A stretch of DNA of 64,000 bases. It comes from Arthrobacter sp. RIT-PI-e (lineage in GTDB: Bacteria; Actinomycetota; Actinomycetes; Actinomycetales; Micrococcaceae). The position numbers were made by a program, and so were the translations under genes. Of this stretch, positions 17,251 through 27,337 are shown in pieces. Location: the NCBI RefSeq assembly GCF_001187915.1, contig NZ_LGIU01000091.1, forward strand, positions 1 to 64,000. Direction: 5' to 3'. The notes below the pieces were generated by a model. That model did not search any database and was not told where the DNA came from. It saw only the letters and a program-made list of their open reading frames with translations. Within the stretch, counting starts at the first letter, position 1, and each line of letters opens with the position of its first letter.

Positions 17251-18414
17251 ATGGGAAAGCCCCGATGGCCGACGGCGGGTGATGCCACGCCGCTCAGCAC
17301 CGCGCCGCCTCCGGAACCGGTTTCACCGCCGGACCAGGGCCGACGAGCGCAGGGACGTTCCGGCTCACCGTGGACGTCAGGGGGGCGGGGGACACTGGGG
17401 GACGGTCCGCCCGCGGTGTTCCAGGGTGAGGGCGGAGCCGTGCACGACGCCGATGGTCGGGATGCCGGTCGCCCGGACACGGAGATCCGGGTCGATGCGT
17501 TCGGTGAGTGGTTCGAGGAGGACCAGCCCAGATCGCGGCCACCCGTGCAGTGGCGGGTCGCAAGGTCTGCGGCTCTCGTCTTCCTCGGCGTCGCCCTGGC
17601 GGTCGGCGCTGCCCTGTTCCTCGTCCGCAGCTCCGAGCCGTCGGCGGCCGCCGTGTCCGTGCAGCTGGACACCGAGGTCCCGGGACCTGCCTCGCCCGAC
17701 GGTAGCCAGGAGAGCCAGGAGAGCCGGGGGGACGGGTCACCCGGGCCGGGGGAGGGCCCCGGGGACCTGCCCGGTGCGACCGCCCCGGGCGCCGCAGTGG
17801 GCCGGGCGATCGACGGTACGGGTGGAGCGACAGCTCCCTCGGGGGCCGTCGCGCCGACGGGTTCCGGGGGTACGGGCCAGCTGTCGGTCTTCTACGTCAC
17901 CGGAGCGGTGGCCTCGCCCGGGGTGGTGACCGCCCCACCCGGTACGCGGTTGTTCGAGCTCATCGAGCAGGTGGGTGGTCCCACGCCCGACGCCGACCTC
18001 GAGGGGATCAACCTCGCGGCCACACCCGCGGACGGCGCACACATCCACCTCCTCGCCGTCGGGGAGGAACCGCGGGCAGGGTCGACGACCGCACCGGAGG
18101 GAGCCGGCACCGCCTCCGGGAATCCGGTGGGTGATCCGGCAGGGGCGTCAGTCGGTGCCCCCGCCGGCGCTACCGGTGCCTCTGCGGGTGAACCACCGGT
18201 GGTCACCGGTGGCACCGCGGGACTCGTCGACCTCAATGCCGCAACCCTCGCGGAGTTGCAGACCCTGCCCCGTATCGGCCCCGTGCTCGGCCAGCGGATC
18301 CTGGACTGGCGGGCGCAGAACGGGCCCTTCACCCAGCCGGCGGACCTCGACGCCGTACCCGGCATCGGCCCGGCGATGCTCGAGGGGATCCTCCCGCTCG
18401 TCGTCGTCCGATGA
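17251..18414 (+). CDS. comEA: ComEA family DNA-binding competence protein
   Basis: A 387-residue protein. A disordered N-terminus of about 100 residues precedes one membrane helix (AALVFLGVALAVGAALFLV). Next come a SLBB-like domain (FYVTGAVASPGVVTAPPGTR), a Gly/Ala/Pro linker, and a C-terminal helix-hairpin-helix pair (LVDLNAATLAELQTLPRIGP; DLDAVPGIGPAMLEGIL). ComEA binds DNA outside the membrane and hands it to ComEC. ATG 17251 has TAGCGT seven bases before it, suggesting a leaderless start; GTG 17242 and an internal GTG near 17440 are alternatives. The stop overlaps comEC (ATGA). Confidence 0.85.
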   Translation: MGKPRWPTAGDATPLSTAPPPEPVSPPDQGRRAQGRSGSPWTSGGRGTLGDGPPAVFQGEGGAVHDADGRDAGRPDTEIRVDAFGEWFEEDQPRSRPPVQWRVARSAALVFLGVALAVGAALFLVRSSEPSAAAVSVQLDTEVPGPASPDGSQESQESRGDGSPGPGEGPGDLPGATAPGAAVGRAIDGTGGATAPSGAVAPTGSGGTGQLSVFYVTGAVASPGVVTAPPGTRLFELIEQVGGPTPDADLEGINLAATPADGAHIHLLAVGEEPRAGSTTAPEGAGTASGNPVGDPAGASVGAPAGATGASAGEPPVVTGGTAGLVDLNAATLAELQTLPRIGPVLGQRILDWRAQNGPFTQPADLDAVPGIGPAMLEGILPLVVVR

Positions 18415-20951
18415 GCGGCGGTGGTCCGCGGAAGCGGCCCGGCTCCCGGCGGGCAGTACCTCCCTCCGGTGCGGGCGCCGGACCGGACGAGGGGCCGAGC
18501 GAGGCGGACCCGCTGTGGCAGGGCGACCTGCGCCTGCTCCCCTCCGCGGTCGTCGCCTGGGCCGCGGCCGCCTGGGCCATCCGGGTCGACGCGACGGACG
18601 CCACGGGTGCAGGTCTGGTCGCCGTTGCGGTCGCCGTCGTCCTCGCCTCCTGGGTGATCCTCCGGAGGCGGTCCGGGCGACGCCGGGCTGTGATCCCGGT
18701 GCAGGCCCTCGCCCCCGCCGCGACCCTCGCGCTGGTGCTCCTGGCCGCCGGAGGGAGTCTGGTTCGCGCGGAGTCGGGACCGGTGGGGGACGCGGTGACC
18801 TCCGGGTCCTCCTTCACCGCCGTGCTCCGCATCTCGGGGGAGCCGAGATCCCTCGGCCCGGGCGCCTTCGGTGGCGGTGACCGGATCCTGCTGGACGCCG
18901 AGGTCATCGGGGGCGTGCTGCAGGGGACGGAGTTCGTCGCCGAGACCCCCGTGGCGGTCCTCGCGGGCGATGCATGGTCCGAGGTGGCGATGGGCGACAC
19001 CGTCACGGTGCTCGGGAGTGCCGAGCCGCCGGACCGCGTGGGGAGGGCCAGGGCGCTCTTCCTCCCGGCCACCGAACCGGTGATCGAGCAGGCGGAAGGC
19101 TGGCTCGCCTCCACCGACGCCCTGAGATCGGCGTTCAGGGACCACTCCCGCCACGACGACCGCGACGGCGGGCTCCTCCCGGGGATGGCCCTCGGGGACC
19201 GGACAGGGTTGGATCCCGACCTCGAGGAGAACATGAAGACCACCGGACTCACCCACCTCACCGCGGTGAGCGGGGCCAACTGCTCCTACGTGATCGCGTT
19301 CGCCTTCCTCGGCCTGCGTCTTGTACGGTGCCCCCGGTTTCCCGCGGCGGTGGGAGCGGTGCTAGCCCTCGTGGGCTTCGTCCTGCTCGTCCGGCCGGAA
19401 CCGAGCGTCCTCCGCGCGGCGGTCATGGGTGCCATCGGGGTCGCGGCCGTCCTCTCCGGCCGCGGCAAGGTCTCCCTGACGCTGCTCCTGCTGTCGATCA
19501 TCGTGCTGCTCGCCTTCGACCCCTGGCTCTCCCTGTCCTTCGCCTTCATGCTCTCGGTGGCCGCCACCCTCGGCCTGGTGACGGCGGGGCCCCTGGTGGT
19601 GGCGTCCCTGAGCGCCGTGCTGCCGCAGTTCGTCGCCCAGGTGCTCGCCATCCCCCTGACGGCGCAGCTGTTCTGCACCCCGATCCTCGTGGTCCTCCAG
19701 CCGTCCCTGCCGGTCTACTCCCTGCCCGCCAACATCCTCGCATCCCCCGTGGTCCCCGCCATCACACTGCTCGGTATGCTGGCCGTCCTGGCCCTGATCG
19801 CGGCCCCGGTCCTCGTCCAGCCGCTGGTCGGCACCGCACAACTCGGGACCCGGTGGGTCGCGAACACCGCCGACATGCTCGCCGCGGCACCGGCGGCGTC
19901 GCTGCCCTGGATCGCAGGACCTCCGGGCGTGATCGTCTCCTTCCTCTCCTGCGCCCTCGTGCTCACCCTGATCGTGTACCGCGAACGCCTCGTCGCCCAG
20001 GTGGCTGCCCGGAGGGGAGCGCTCGCGGTGGCGCCGTCCCCGCCAGGAACGCGCACCCCGCCACCGGGACGGGTCGCCGGGGTCGATCCCCGACGCAGGC
20101 GTCGCCTGGTGATCGGCCTCGTGCTGCTGCCCGGCGTCCTCACCGGCAGCATCATCCTGGTCCGTGCCCACCTCCCACCGGCACACGCCTGGTTCATGAC
20201 CGTCTGCGACGTGGGGCAGGGCGACGGACTGGTGATCAGCTCGGCGCCGGGCCACGCCCTCGTGGTCGACGCCGGCCCCGATCCGGATGCCATGGACGGC
20301 TGCCTGGACCGCCTCGGCGTGGAGGTCCTGGACGCGCTGGTCATCACGCACCTCCACGACGACCACTACGGCGGTGTCGAGGGCGCCCTGCGCGGACGGA
20401 CCGTCTCGGCCCTCTACTACTCCACCGGAGAGGCGGTCCTCCCGCCGGAGCTCACCGAGGCGGCGGAAGCCGCCGGGGCGGAGCCCCGGCTCCTCGACGA
20501 GGACACGTCCCTGGTGGTGCCCCCACTGGTCGTGGACGTCCTCTGGCCACCGGCCGGACCCGCCGACGGCGAGGAGAACAACGCGAGCGCCGTCCTCCGC
20601 GTCTCCGTCCCCACCCCGGAACGCACCCTCACGGTCCTCCTGACCGGTGACCTCGAAGAGGAGGCCGCCGCGAGGATGCTGCGCGCCGAACCCTCCCTGG
20701 CCACCGACGGGGTGGACATCCTCAAGGTGGCACACCACGGTGCTCAGAACGGTGGCACGGAACTGATCGGTGCCGTGCAGCCGGACCTCGCCCTGATCTC
20801 GCTCGGCCGGGACAACGACTACGGCCACCCGCACGCCACGATCATCGAGGCACTGGACCGCGCCGGGATCGCCACGGCCCGCACCGACCAGCTCGGCTCC
20901 TTCACCCTGGAGTTCACAGCGGGCACCCTCGAGGTCAGGGAACTACCGTGA
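18411..20951 (+). CDS. comEC: ComEC/Rec2 DNA-uptake channel
   Basis: An 846-residue membrane protein that forms the channel importing single-stranded DNA. The competence domain (about 270-530) contains GLTHLTAVSGANCSYVIAF and many helices. The C-terminal metallo-beta-lactamase-like domain (about 590-840) has DVGQGDGLVI, THLHDDHYGG, LTGDLEEEA and KVAHHGAQNGG, so the metal ligands are kept. It starts inside the comEA stop (ATGA). With comEA it suggests DNA uptake ability. No pilus genes lie in the window. Confidence 0.93.
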   Translation: MSGGGPRKRPGSRRAVPPSGAGAGPDEGPSEADPLWQGDLRLLPSAVVAWAAAAWAIRVDATDATGAGLVAVAVAVVLASWVILRRRSGRRRAVIPVQALAPAATLALVLLAAGGSLVRAESGPVGDAVTSGSSFTAVLRISGEPRSLGPGAFGGGDRILLDAEVIGGVLQGTEFVAETPVAVLAGDAWSEVAMGDTVTVLGSAEPPDRVGRARALFLPATEPVIEQAEGWLASTDALRSAFRDHSRHDDRDGGLLPGMALGDRTGLDPDLEENMKTTGLTHLTAVSGANCSYVIAFAFLGLRLVRCPRFPAAVGAVLALVGFVLLVRPEPSVLRAAVMGAIGVAAVLSGRGKVSLTLLLLSIIVLLAFDPWLSLSFAFMLSVAATLGLVTAGPLVVASLSAVLPQFVAQVLAIPLTAQLFCTPILVVLQPSLPVYSLPANILASPVVPAITLLGMLAVLALIAAPVLVQPLVGTAQLGTRWVANTADMLAAAPAASLPWIAGPPGVIVSFLSCALVLTLIVYRERLVAQVAARRGALAVAPSPPGTRTPPPGRVAGVDPRRRRRLVIGLVLLPGVLTGSIILVRAHLPPAHAWFMTVCDVGQGDGLVISSAPGHALVVDAGPDPDAMDGCLDRLGVEVLDALVITHLHDDHYGGVEGALRGRTVSALYYSTGEAVLPPELTEAAEAAGAEPRLLDEDTSLVVPPLVVDVLWPPAGPADGEENNASAVLRVSVPTPERTLTVLLTGDLEEEAAARMLRAEPSLATDGVDILKVAHHGAQNGGTELIGAVQPDLALISLGRDNDYGHPHATIIEALDRAGIATARTDQLGSFTLEFTAGTLEVRELP

Positions 20952-21063
20952 TGCCCTACCCGCGGGGACCGGCAGCACCGTCGCGACGATCGCGGGCAGG
21001 GGCGGACGCCGGTGACGGACATGGCACAGTAGGGGGAGACCGACCGAAAGGGAACATACGTCC

Positions 21064-22074
21064 GTGGCAACGAAACCATCCAGTGGTCGCAGCACTGCAC
21101 CGTCCCAGCAGGTTTCCTGGAGGGACGCACGCCCCGCACCCCTGGTCCTGCTCTCCGGCCCGGAGGACTACCTCGCCTCGCAGGCCGCGGAGTCCATCCG
21201 CGCCCAGGTCCGCAGCGCCCAGCCCGGAGCGGAACTGGTGCAGCTCGACGCCGGGACCTACGAGGCCGGCACGCTGCTCATGCAGGCCAGCCCCTCGCTC
21301 TTCGGGGACTGGAAGATCATCGAGGTCTCCAATCTCGCCCAGATGAACGACGCCTTCCTCGTCGACGCGCTCGCCTACCTCACCGAGGTGGCCCCCGACG
21401 TCGTCCTGGTGATGCGGCACGGCGGCGGCAACCGGGGCAAGAAGCTGCTCGACGCACTCAAGGCGGCGAAGGCCACCGTGGTGGACTGCCAACCCCTCAA
21501 GAAGGACGCGGACAAGGCGGACTTCGTGACCACCGAGTTCAAGGCGGCACGGCGCAGGATCGACCCCGACGCGCTGCGCGCCCTGGTGGCCTCGGTGGGG
21601 TCCAAGCTCCCCGAGCTCGCGGCGGCGTGCAGGCAACTGATCAGCGACACCGCCGGGGACGTCGGCATCGAGACCGTCGAGAAGTACTACGGCGGACGCG
21701 TGGAGGCCACTGGGTTCAAGGTGGCCGACGCCGCGCTCGCGGGGCGCACCGCGAGCGCGCTGTCGATGCTGCGCCACGCCCTGGCCTCCGGTGAGGACCC
21801 TGTGCCGATCGTCGCCGCCCTGGCCATGAAGGTGCGTGCCGTGGCGAAGGTCCACGGCACGAGGGGATCCTCGGGTCAGCTGGCCAAGGAGTTCGGGATG
21901 GCGCCCTGGCAGGTGGATCAGGCCCGGAGGGAGGCGCAGCGCTTCAGCTCCGCCGGTCTCGCCCGATGCATCCGCGCGCTCGCCGAGGCCGACGCGCAGG
22001 TGAAGGGCGCATCCCGTGATCCGGTCTACGCCGTGGAGCGTGCGGTGACCGTCATCGCGCTCGGGGACGACTGA
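21064..22074 (+). CDS. holA: DNA polymerase III delta subunit
   Basis: A 336-residue protein with the HolA layout: LVLLSGPEDYLASQAAESIR at the N-terminus, an AAA+-like fold without an ATP-binding loop, and a C-terminal helical domain (KEFGMAPWQVDQARREAQRF; AEADAQVKGASRDP). It is the wrench subunit of the clamp loader that opens the beta clamp. Start GTG 21064 follows AAAGGGA. Placement just after comEC is the usual bacterial order (comEC-holA-rpsT). Confidence 0.92.
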   Translation: MATKPSSGRSTAPSQQVSWRDARPAPLVLLSGPEDYLASQAAESIRAQVRSAQPGAELVQLDAGTYEAGTLLMQASPSLFGDWKIIEVSNLAQMNDAFLVDALAYLTEVAPDVVLVMRHGGGNRGKKLLDALKAAKATVVDCQPLKKDADKADFVTTEFKAARRRIDPDALRALVASVGSKLPELAAACRQLISDTAGDVGIETVEKYYGGRVEATGFKVADAALAGRTASALSMLRHALASGEDPVPIVAALAMKVRAVAKVHGTRGSSGQLAKEFGMAPWQVDQARREAQRFSSAGLARCIRALAEADAQVKGASRDPVYAVERAVTVIALGDD

Positions 22075-22152
22075 CCCGCGAAGCAGTTCGAGACCAACCC
22101 GGAGAAACTCGGAGGAGCGATCGGCCGGACACGGCCGGTGCTCCCGACCGGC

Positions 22153-22347
22153 TCAGGAATCCTGCTCCGCCAGCTTCAGGACCGAGGCAGGTGTCTCACG
22201 GCCGAGGCGACGATCGAGCACCACGCGGAGCTTGGCCTTCTCGATCGTGATCTCGCGTTCGGCCGGGGTCGATCTGCGGAGGGAGGTCCTGCCGAGACCC
22301 CTGAAGCCGGGACGTCCGCCGGTGCGGATCCGTGCTGCGTCACTCAT
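22153..22347 (-). CDS. Small hypothetical protein, 64 residues
   Basis: A basic 64-residue protein (SDAARIRTGGRPGFRGLGRT at the start, then EREITIEKAKLRVVLDRRLG). The last two thirds are predicted helical. Its ATG overlaps the stop of the membrane-protein gene upstream (ATGA), which supports it as a real, co-translated gene. No family recognised. Confidence 0.6.
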   Translation of the reverse strand: MSDAARIRTGGRPGFRGLGRTSLRRSTPAEREITIEKAKLRVVLDRRLGRETPASVLKLAEQDS

Positions 22348-22790
22348 CGTCCGCCTTCTTTCCGATTACCGTGCCTCAATTGTCTGCCCACATCGACGAG
22401 CCGTCCAGCGCTCCACCTCCCGCGGTCGGGCGCCACCTCCGGGTCGTCGGTCCAGACGGCGTCCAGGACGGCGAGTTCCTCGGCGGTGGCCAGGTTGCTC
22501 TCGGCCAGGATCCGCAGCGCCCCGATCCCCGCCTTCCGCCGCGCGACGTCGTCCGAGAACGCGGCGTCCAGTGCCCACTGGGTCCTCCGCCACCACTCGG
22601 ACCGGTCATCGGCCGCGTGTCGCTGTGCCAGTGCCCTCCCGTCGGCGAGGGATCGCTGCCAGAGGGCGAGGAGGGCGACGAAGGCCACCACGAAGGGTGC
22701 GAACGAGACCCAGGGATCCCACCACGCGGCATCGGAGACGATGTCGACGACAACCGGGGCCGGGGGCTGCGTGGCGTTCGCGATGACCAT
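22344..22790 (-). CDS. Hypothetical membrane-anchored protein, 148 residues
   Basis: A 148-residue protein. One membrane helix (FAPFVVAFVALLALW, about residues 29-44) is followed by a charged helical domain (DRSEWWRRTQWALDAAFSDD, then RKAGIGALRILAESNLATAE). This layout occurs in uncharacterised actinobacterial proteins. A TAGGCT hexamer lies six bases before the ATG and no ribosome site is visible, so a leaderless transcript is likely. The stop overlaps the next small gene (ATGA). Function unknown. Confidence 0.65.
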   Translation of the reverse strand: MVIANATQPPAPVVVDIVSDAAWWDPWVSFAPFVVAFVALLALWQRSLADGRALAQRHAADDRSEWWRRTQWALDAAFSDDVARRKAGIGALRILAESNLATAEELAVLDAVWTDDPEVAPDRGRWSAGRLVDVGRQLRHGNRKEGGR

Positions 22791-22855
22791 GCCGTCAGCC
22801 TATCCGCGGCGTCCGTCCCGCCCGCCCGGACCGGGGTCACCGGGGTGTATCGAAC

Positions 22856-22893
22856 GACGAAGGGCCGGCTCCTTGCGGAACCGGCCCTTCGTC
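22856..22893 (-). terminator. Hairpin downstream of rpsT
   Basis: GACGAAGGGCCGG (22856-22868) pairs with CCGGCCCTTCGTC (22881-22893) around 12 bases, just after the rpsT stop on the minus strand. There is no T tract. Probably the rpsT terminator. Confidence 0.65.
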
Positions 22894-22906
22894 CATGCTC
22901 TTCGGC

Positions 22907-23167
22907 TCAGAGCGCGTTGACCTTCTTGGAGATCGCAGACTTGTGGTTGGCTGCGTTGTTCTTGTGCAGCACACCCTTGCTGACGGCCTTGTCGAGCTTG
23001 CGGCTCGCGGCCTGCAACGCGGTGGTGGCAGCGTCCTTGTCCGCACTCGTCACGGCCGTGTTCACGGCGCGGATGGCGGTCTTGAGCTCGGACTTCACCG
23101 AGTTGTTGCGCTGCCTCGCCTTCTCGTTGGTGAGGATGCGCTTCTTCTGGGACTTGATATTTGCCAC
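22907..23167 (-). CDS. rpsT: 30S ribosomal protein S20
   Basis: An 86-residue basic helical protein. It reads [20 protein letters not shown] at the start and [20 protein letters not shown] near the end, both diagnostic of S20, which binds 16S rRNA in small-subunit assembly. The start must be GTG 23167, the only in-frame start giving the family N-terminus. The AAAGAAAG upstream is a weak ribosome site. It stands alone between two hairpins and transcribes away from lepA. Confidence 0.96.
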   Translation of the reverse strand: MANIKSQKKRILTNEKARQRNNSVKSELKTAIRAVNTAVTSADKDAATTALQAASRKLDKAVSKGVLHKNNAANHKSAISKKVNAL

Positions 23168-23437
23168 GTATGAGAACTTTCTTTGTAATGCGGACTGGTC
23201 GTGAGGGTATTTCGGCCGACCAGAGACTGAGCGGCGTGGGGATACCGTATGGCGATCGGCCGAAGTGCCCGAAGACCTGCGCGGACACACAGCTGTAGAG
23301 CCTACCAGAAACCATCCTCGGGCCGCCGTCGCGCAGCGTGTTCGCACAGTGTGTTCCGGATCGGCCGGTGCCTCCCGGACCGGAGCCCGGGAGGGGATAC
23401 CGCCAGGACGGCCTCCAGGGACTCAGTCGAGAGGGAT

Positions 23438-23998
23438 TCAGTCGAGGAGATGGGCGGGGACGCGCGTGACGACGTCGTCGAAGCGGTCACGGGGGAGCAC
23501 GGCACCTTCGCGTCGGATCGCGGCGGGGTCCAGGCGCAGCAGGCGGTCCACCTTGACCTCGCTGGGGCGGCCCCGTGTGTCCCATGAGCCGGTACCGATG
23601 TCCACGTAGCGATCGTCCCGCTCCCGGGCGTTGTTCCTGTCCCTGCTGGTCAGCATGAGGCCGAGGAGCTGCGATCCCTCCCGCCCCACGAGCAGGACGG
23701 GCCGGTCCTTGCCCTGGTGCGGATCGTCCTCGTAGGGGACCCACGTCCACACGATCTCCCCGGGGTCGGGGCGGCCGTCCGCGGAGGGGGAGTACTCGAA
23801 CACCACGCCTCCGGAGGCGGTGCGCCGTGGTGCGGTGGTGCGCGCCCGGGCGGTCCCGGACGGCGACGGCGTCGTCGCCCGCGTCCCCCGACGTCGTCCA
23901 CCGGAGCCCGGGGTGTCCGTGCGTGTCGGGGCGGACGAGCTCACCGAACGGGCCACCCGGAGAGCGAGGGACAGGAGGGAACGCGCATCGAACGGCAT
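23438..23998 (-). CDS. PemK/MazF-like protein with long N-terminal extension
   Basis: A 186-residue protein. Residues about 65-185 match the PemK/MazF fold: PGEIVWTWVPYEDDPHQGKD, then RPVLLVGREGSQLLGLMLTS. MazF proteins are RNases, but here about 65 Ser/Thr/Arg-rich residues precede the domain and no antitoxin gene adjoins it. Whether it is a toxin is therefore unclear. A TAGGCT hexamer lies six bases before the ATG, so a leaderless start is likely. The stop codon is followed by a copy of the same 15-bp unit. Confidence 0.8.
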   Translation of the reverse strand: MPFDARSLLSLALRVARSVSSSAPTRTDTPGSGGRRRGTRATTPSPSGTARARTTAPRRTASGGVVFEYSPSADGRPDPGEIVWTWVPYEDDPHQGKDRPVLLVGREGSQLLGLMLTSRDRNNARERDDRYVDIGTGSWDTRGRPSEVKVDRLLRLDPAAIRREGAVLPRDRFDDVVTRVPAHLLD

Positions 23999-24219
23999 GA
24001 CGGAAGCCTAGCCAGGCTCGCACCTGCAGGGCCAGGGGCGGGTGCCCGTCACCGCCCGGGTCCGCGCGATTGCCGGAGCCGCGCGGCTCCGTGGGACACT
24101 GTGAGGTAGGCGAATCGGCTCCGGCCGGCGCGGGACGCCGACGGCGGACCCGGGATGCCGGTGCTCGGGCCCGGCCCCTGTTCGGCTCAAGCCCTGTCCA
24201 GCAACAGTGAGGAACCCAC

Positions 24220-26073
24220 GTGTCACCCATGGCCCGCACCGCCCCGGTGCCCGCCGCCACCGATCCGGCGATCATCAGGAACTTCTGCATCATCGCCCAC
24301 ATCGATCACGGGAAGTCCACGCTGGCGGACCGTATGCTCCAGCTGACCGGGGTGGTGGAGCAGCGGGACATGAAGGCGCAGTACCTGGACCGCATGGACA
24401 TCGAGCGCGAGCGCGGCATCACCATCAAGTCACAGGCTGTCCGGCTGCCCTGGGAGCTGGACGGCACCGCGTACGCCCTCAACATGATCGACACCCCCGG
24501 GCACGTGGACTTCACCTACGAGGTCTCGCGATCCCTCGCCGCCTGCGAGGGAGCCATCCTCCTCGTGGACGCGGCGCAGGGCATCGAGGCGCAGACCCTG
24601 GCGAACCTGTACCTGGCGATGGAGAACAACCTCACCATCATCCCGGTGCTGAACAAGATCGACCTGCCCGCGGCGCAGCCGGAGAAGTACGCGGCGGAGC
24701 TCGCGAACCTGATCGGCGGGGAGCCCGAGGACGTCCTGCTCGTCTCCGGCAAGACCGGCGCCGGTGTGGAGGCGCTGCTGGACAAGATCGTCCGCGAGCT
24801 CCCCGCACCCACCGGGGACCCGGACGCCCCGGCGCGGGCCATGATCTTCGACTCCGTCTACGACACCTACCGCGGCGTGGTCACCTACGTGCGCGTGGTC
24901 GACGGGACACTGAGCCCGCGCGAGCGCATCCAGATGATGTCCACGCGCGCCAGCCACGAGCTGCTCGAGATCGGCGTCAGCTCCCCGGAGCCGAAGCCCT
25001 CCAAGGGCCTCGGCGTGGGCGAGGTGGGGTACCTCATCACGGGTGTGAAGGACGTCCGGCAGTCCAAGGTGGGTGACACCGTCACGAATCTGCAGAAGCC
25101 TGCCGCCGAGTCCCTGGGCGGGTACCAGGACCCGAAGCCCATGGTGTTCTCGGGGCTGTACCCGCTGGATGGCACCGACTACCCGGTGCTGCGCGACGCC
25201 CTGGCGAAGTTCACCCTGAACGACGCCGCCCTGGTGTACGAACCGGAGACCTCCGCCGCGCTGGGCTTCGGGTTCCGCGTCGGCTTCCTCGGTCTGCTGC
25301 ACCTGGAGATCACCCGTGAGCGCCTCGAGCGCGAGTACAACCTGGACCTGATCTCCACCGCACCCAACGTGGAGTACGACGTCACGCTCGAGGACAGGAC
25401 GGAGATCAAGGTCACCAACCCGAGCGAGTACCCGGTGGGCAAGATCTCCGAGGTGCGCGAGCCGATGGTGTCCGCCACCATCCTCGCGCCGTCGGAGTTC
25501 GTGGGCGCCATCATGGAGCTGTGCCAGCAGCGCCGCGGTGTGCTCGGCGGCATGGACTACCTGTCCGAGGACCGCGTGGAGATCCGCTACCGGCTACCGC
25601 TGGCGGAGATCGTCTTCGACTTCTTCGACCTCCTGAAGTCGAAGACCCGCGGCTACGGGTCCCTGGACTGGAAGGCCGACGGCGACCAGGTGGCGGACCT
25701 CGTGAAGGTGGACATCCTCCTCCAGGGCGACCAGGTGGACGCCTTCAGTGCCATCACCCACCGCGACAAGGCGTACGCGTACGGCGTCATGATGACGGGC
25801 AAGCTGCGCGAGCTGATCCCGCGCCAGCAGTTCGAGGTGCCCATCCAGGCCGCCATCGGCGCCCGGATCATCGCCCGGGAGAGCATCCGTGCCATCCGGA
25901 AGGACGTGCTCGCCAAGTGCTACGGCGGTGACATCACCCGTAAGCGGAAGCTGCTGGAGAAGCAGAAGGAGGGCAAGAAGCGCATGAAGATGGTGGGCCG
26001 CGTGGAGGTCCCGCAGGAAGCCTTCATCGCCGCCCTCTCCTCGGACGAGTCGAAGGACAAGCCCAAGAAGTGA
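24220..26073 (+). CDS. lepA: Elongation factor 4 (LepA) GTPase
   Basis: A 617-residue translational GTPase that acts on the ribosome. G motifs: AHIDHGKST (G1), RGITIKSQ (G2), DTPGHVDF (G3), NKIDLPAA (G4). The C-terminal signature is [11 protein letters not shown]-like ([15 protein letters not shown]) after [23 protein letters not shown] 24220 is chosen because GAGGAA lies about seven bases upstream; ATG 24229 is the alternative. hemW follows after a 30-base gap, the common order. Confidence 0.97.
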   Translation: MSPMARTAPVPAATDPAIIRNFCIIAHIDHGKSTLADRMLQLTGVVEQRDMKAQYLDRMDIERERGITIKSQAVRLPWELDGTAYALNMIDTPGHVDFTYEVSRSLAACEGAILLVDAAQGIEAQTLANLYLAMENNLTIIPVLNKIDLPAAQPEKYAAELANLIGGEPEDVLLVSGKTGAGVEALLDKIVRELPAPTGDPDAPARAMIFDSVYDTYRGVVTYVRVVDGTLSPRERIQMMSTRASHELLEIGVSSPEPKPSKGLGVGEVGYLITGVKDVRQSKVGDTVTNLQKPAAESLGGYQDPKPMVFSGLYPLDGTDYPVLRDALAKFTLNDAALVYEPETSAALGFGFRVGFLGLLHLEITRERLEREYNLDLISTAPNVEYDVTLEDRTEIKVTNPSEYPVGKISEVREPMVSATILAPSEFVGAIMELCQQRRGVLGGMDYLSEDRVEIRYRLPLAEIVFDFFDLLKSKTRGYGSLDWKADGDQVADLVKVDILLQGDQVDAFSAITHRDKAYAYGVMMTGKLRELIPRQQFEVPIQAAIGARIIARESIRAIRKDVLAKCYGGDITRKRKLLEKQKEGKKRMKMVGRVEVPQEAFIAALSSDESKDKPKK

Positions 26074-26103
26074 CGCAGCACGGACCCGGCGGGGAGGCGC
26101 ACC

Positions 26104-27333
26104 ATGCCTAGCACCCTGCCCCTGGGCCTCCCGGCACCGGAGGACGGCGTCCTCCCCGCAGGGGCCGCCGCCGGGGCGGACACCCGGGACTTCTGTCTCT
26201 ACGTCCACATCCCGTTCTGCGCGGTGCGCTGCGGGTACTGCGACTTCAACACCTACACCGCCACGGAGCTCGGGGGAGGGGCGTCCCAGGACGCCTACGC
26301 CGGATCCGTGCTGGCCGAGCTGGAGCTCGGCGCGCGGGCACTGGCGTCGTCGGGGGTGCCGCACCGCGAACTGTCGACCGTCTTCTTCGGCGGGGGCACG
26401 CCCACCCTGCTCCCGGCGGAGGACCTCGCCACGATCCTGACGACGGCCACCGCGCTCTGGGGGCTGGCGGCGGACGCCGAGGTCACCACGGAGGCCAATC
26501 CCGACTCGGTGACACCGGAGTCCCTGCGGATCCTCAAGGACGCCGGCTTCACGCGCGTCTCCTTCGGCATGCAGTCCGCGGTGCCGCACGTCCTCGCGGT
26601 CCTCGACCGGACCCATGCGCCGGAGCGGGTGCTCCAGGCCGTGCGCTGGGCGCGCGAGGCGGGCCTGAAGGTCAGTCTCGACCTCATCTACGGCACGCCC
26701 GGGGAATCACTCGAGGACTGGCGGACGTCGCTCACCACGGCGCTCTCCTACGCACCCGACCACATCTCGGCCTACGCCCTCATCATCGAGGAGGGCACCA
26801 GGCTGGCGTCGCGCATCCGCCGCGGGCAAGTCCCGCCGATCGACGACGACGACCACGCGGACAAGTACGCCCTCGCCGAGGAACTCCTCGCCGGTGGCGG
26901 GCTCACCTGGTACGAGGTCAGCAACTGGGCCAGGACGCCGGACGACGAGTGCCGGCACAACCTCGCCTACTGGCGCGGCAGCGACTGGTGGGGCGCCGGG
27001 CCGGGAGCCCACTCCCACGTGGGTGGCACGCGGTGGTGGAACGTGAAGCATCCCCGGGCCTACGCCGCGGCGCTCGAGGCGGGGCGCTCACCCGCCGCCG
27101 GCCGCGAGGTCCTCTCGCCGGAGGACCGCCACGTGGAGGACGTCATGCTGCGGGTGCGGCTCCGTGAGGGGCTGTCCGCGGACGTCCTGACCCCCGGCGG
27201 ACGCCGCGCCGTCGCGGGGCTGATCGCCGAGGGTCTCGTCGAGGCTGCTCCGGCCTTCGCCGGACGCATCGTCCTGACCTTCCGTGGCCGGTTGCTCGCC
27301 GACGCGGTGGTACGCCGGCTCCTGCCCGACTGA
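26104..27333 (+). CDS. hemW: Radical SAM protein HemW (haem chaperone)
   Basis: A 409-residue radical SAM protein resembling oxygen-independent coproporphyrinogen oxidase. The cluster motif is C-x3-C-x2-C in HIPFCAVRCGYCDFNTYT. GGGTPTLL and SFGMQSAVPHVLAVLDR follow, and the C-terminal HemN-type domain is present. HemW-type proteins deliver haem rather than oxidise coproporphyrinogen; the C-x3-C-x2-C motif without a further Cys supports HemW. GGGAGG lies six bases before the ATG. Confidence 0.9.
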   Translation: MPSTLPLGLPAPEDGVLPAGAAAGADTRDFCLYVHIPFCAVRCGYCDFNTYTATELGGGASQDAYAGSVLAELELGARALASSGVPHRELSTVFFGGGTPTLLPAEDLATILTTATALWGLAADAEVTTEANPDSVTPESLRILKDAGFTRVSFGMQSAVPHVLAVLDRTHAPERVLQAVRWAREAGLKVSLDLIYGTPGESLEDWRTSLTTALSYAPDHISAYALIIEEGTRLASRIRRGQVPPIDDDDHADKYALAEELLAGGGLTWYEVSNWARTPDDECRHNLAYWRGSDWWGAGPGAHSHVGGTRWWNVKHPRAYAAALEAGRSPAAGREVLSPEDRHVEDVMLRVRLREGLSADVLTPGGRRAVAGLIAEGLVEAAPAFAGRIVLTFRGRLLADAVVRRLLPD

Positions 27334-27337
27334 GCAT

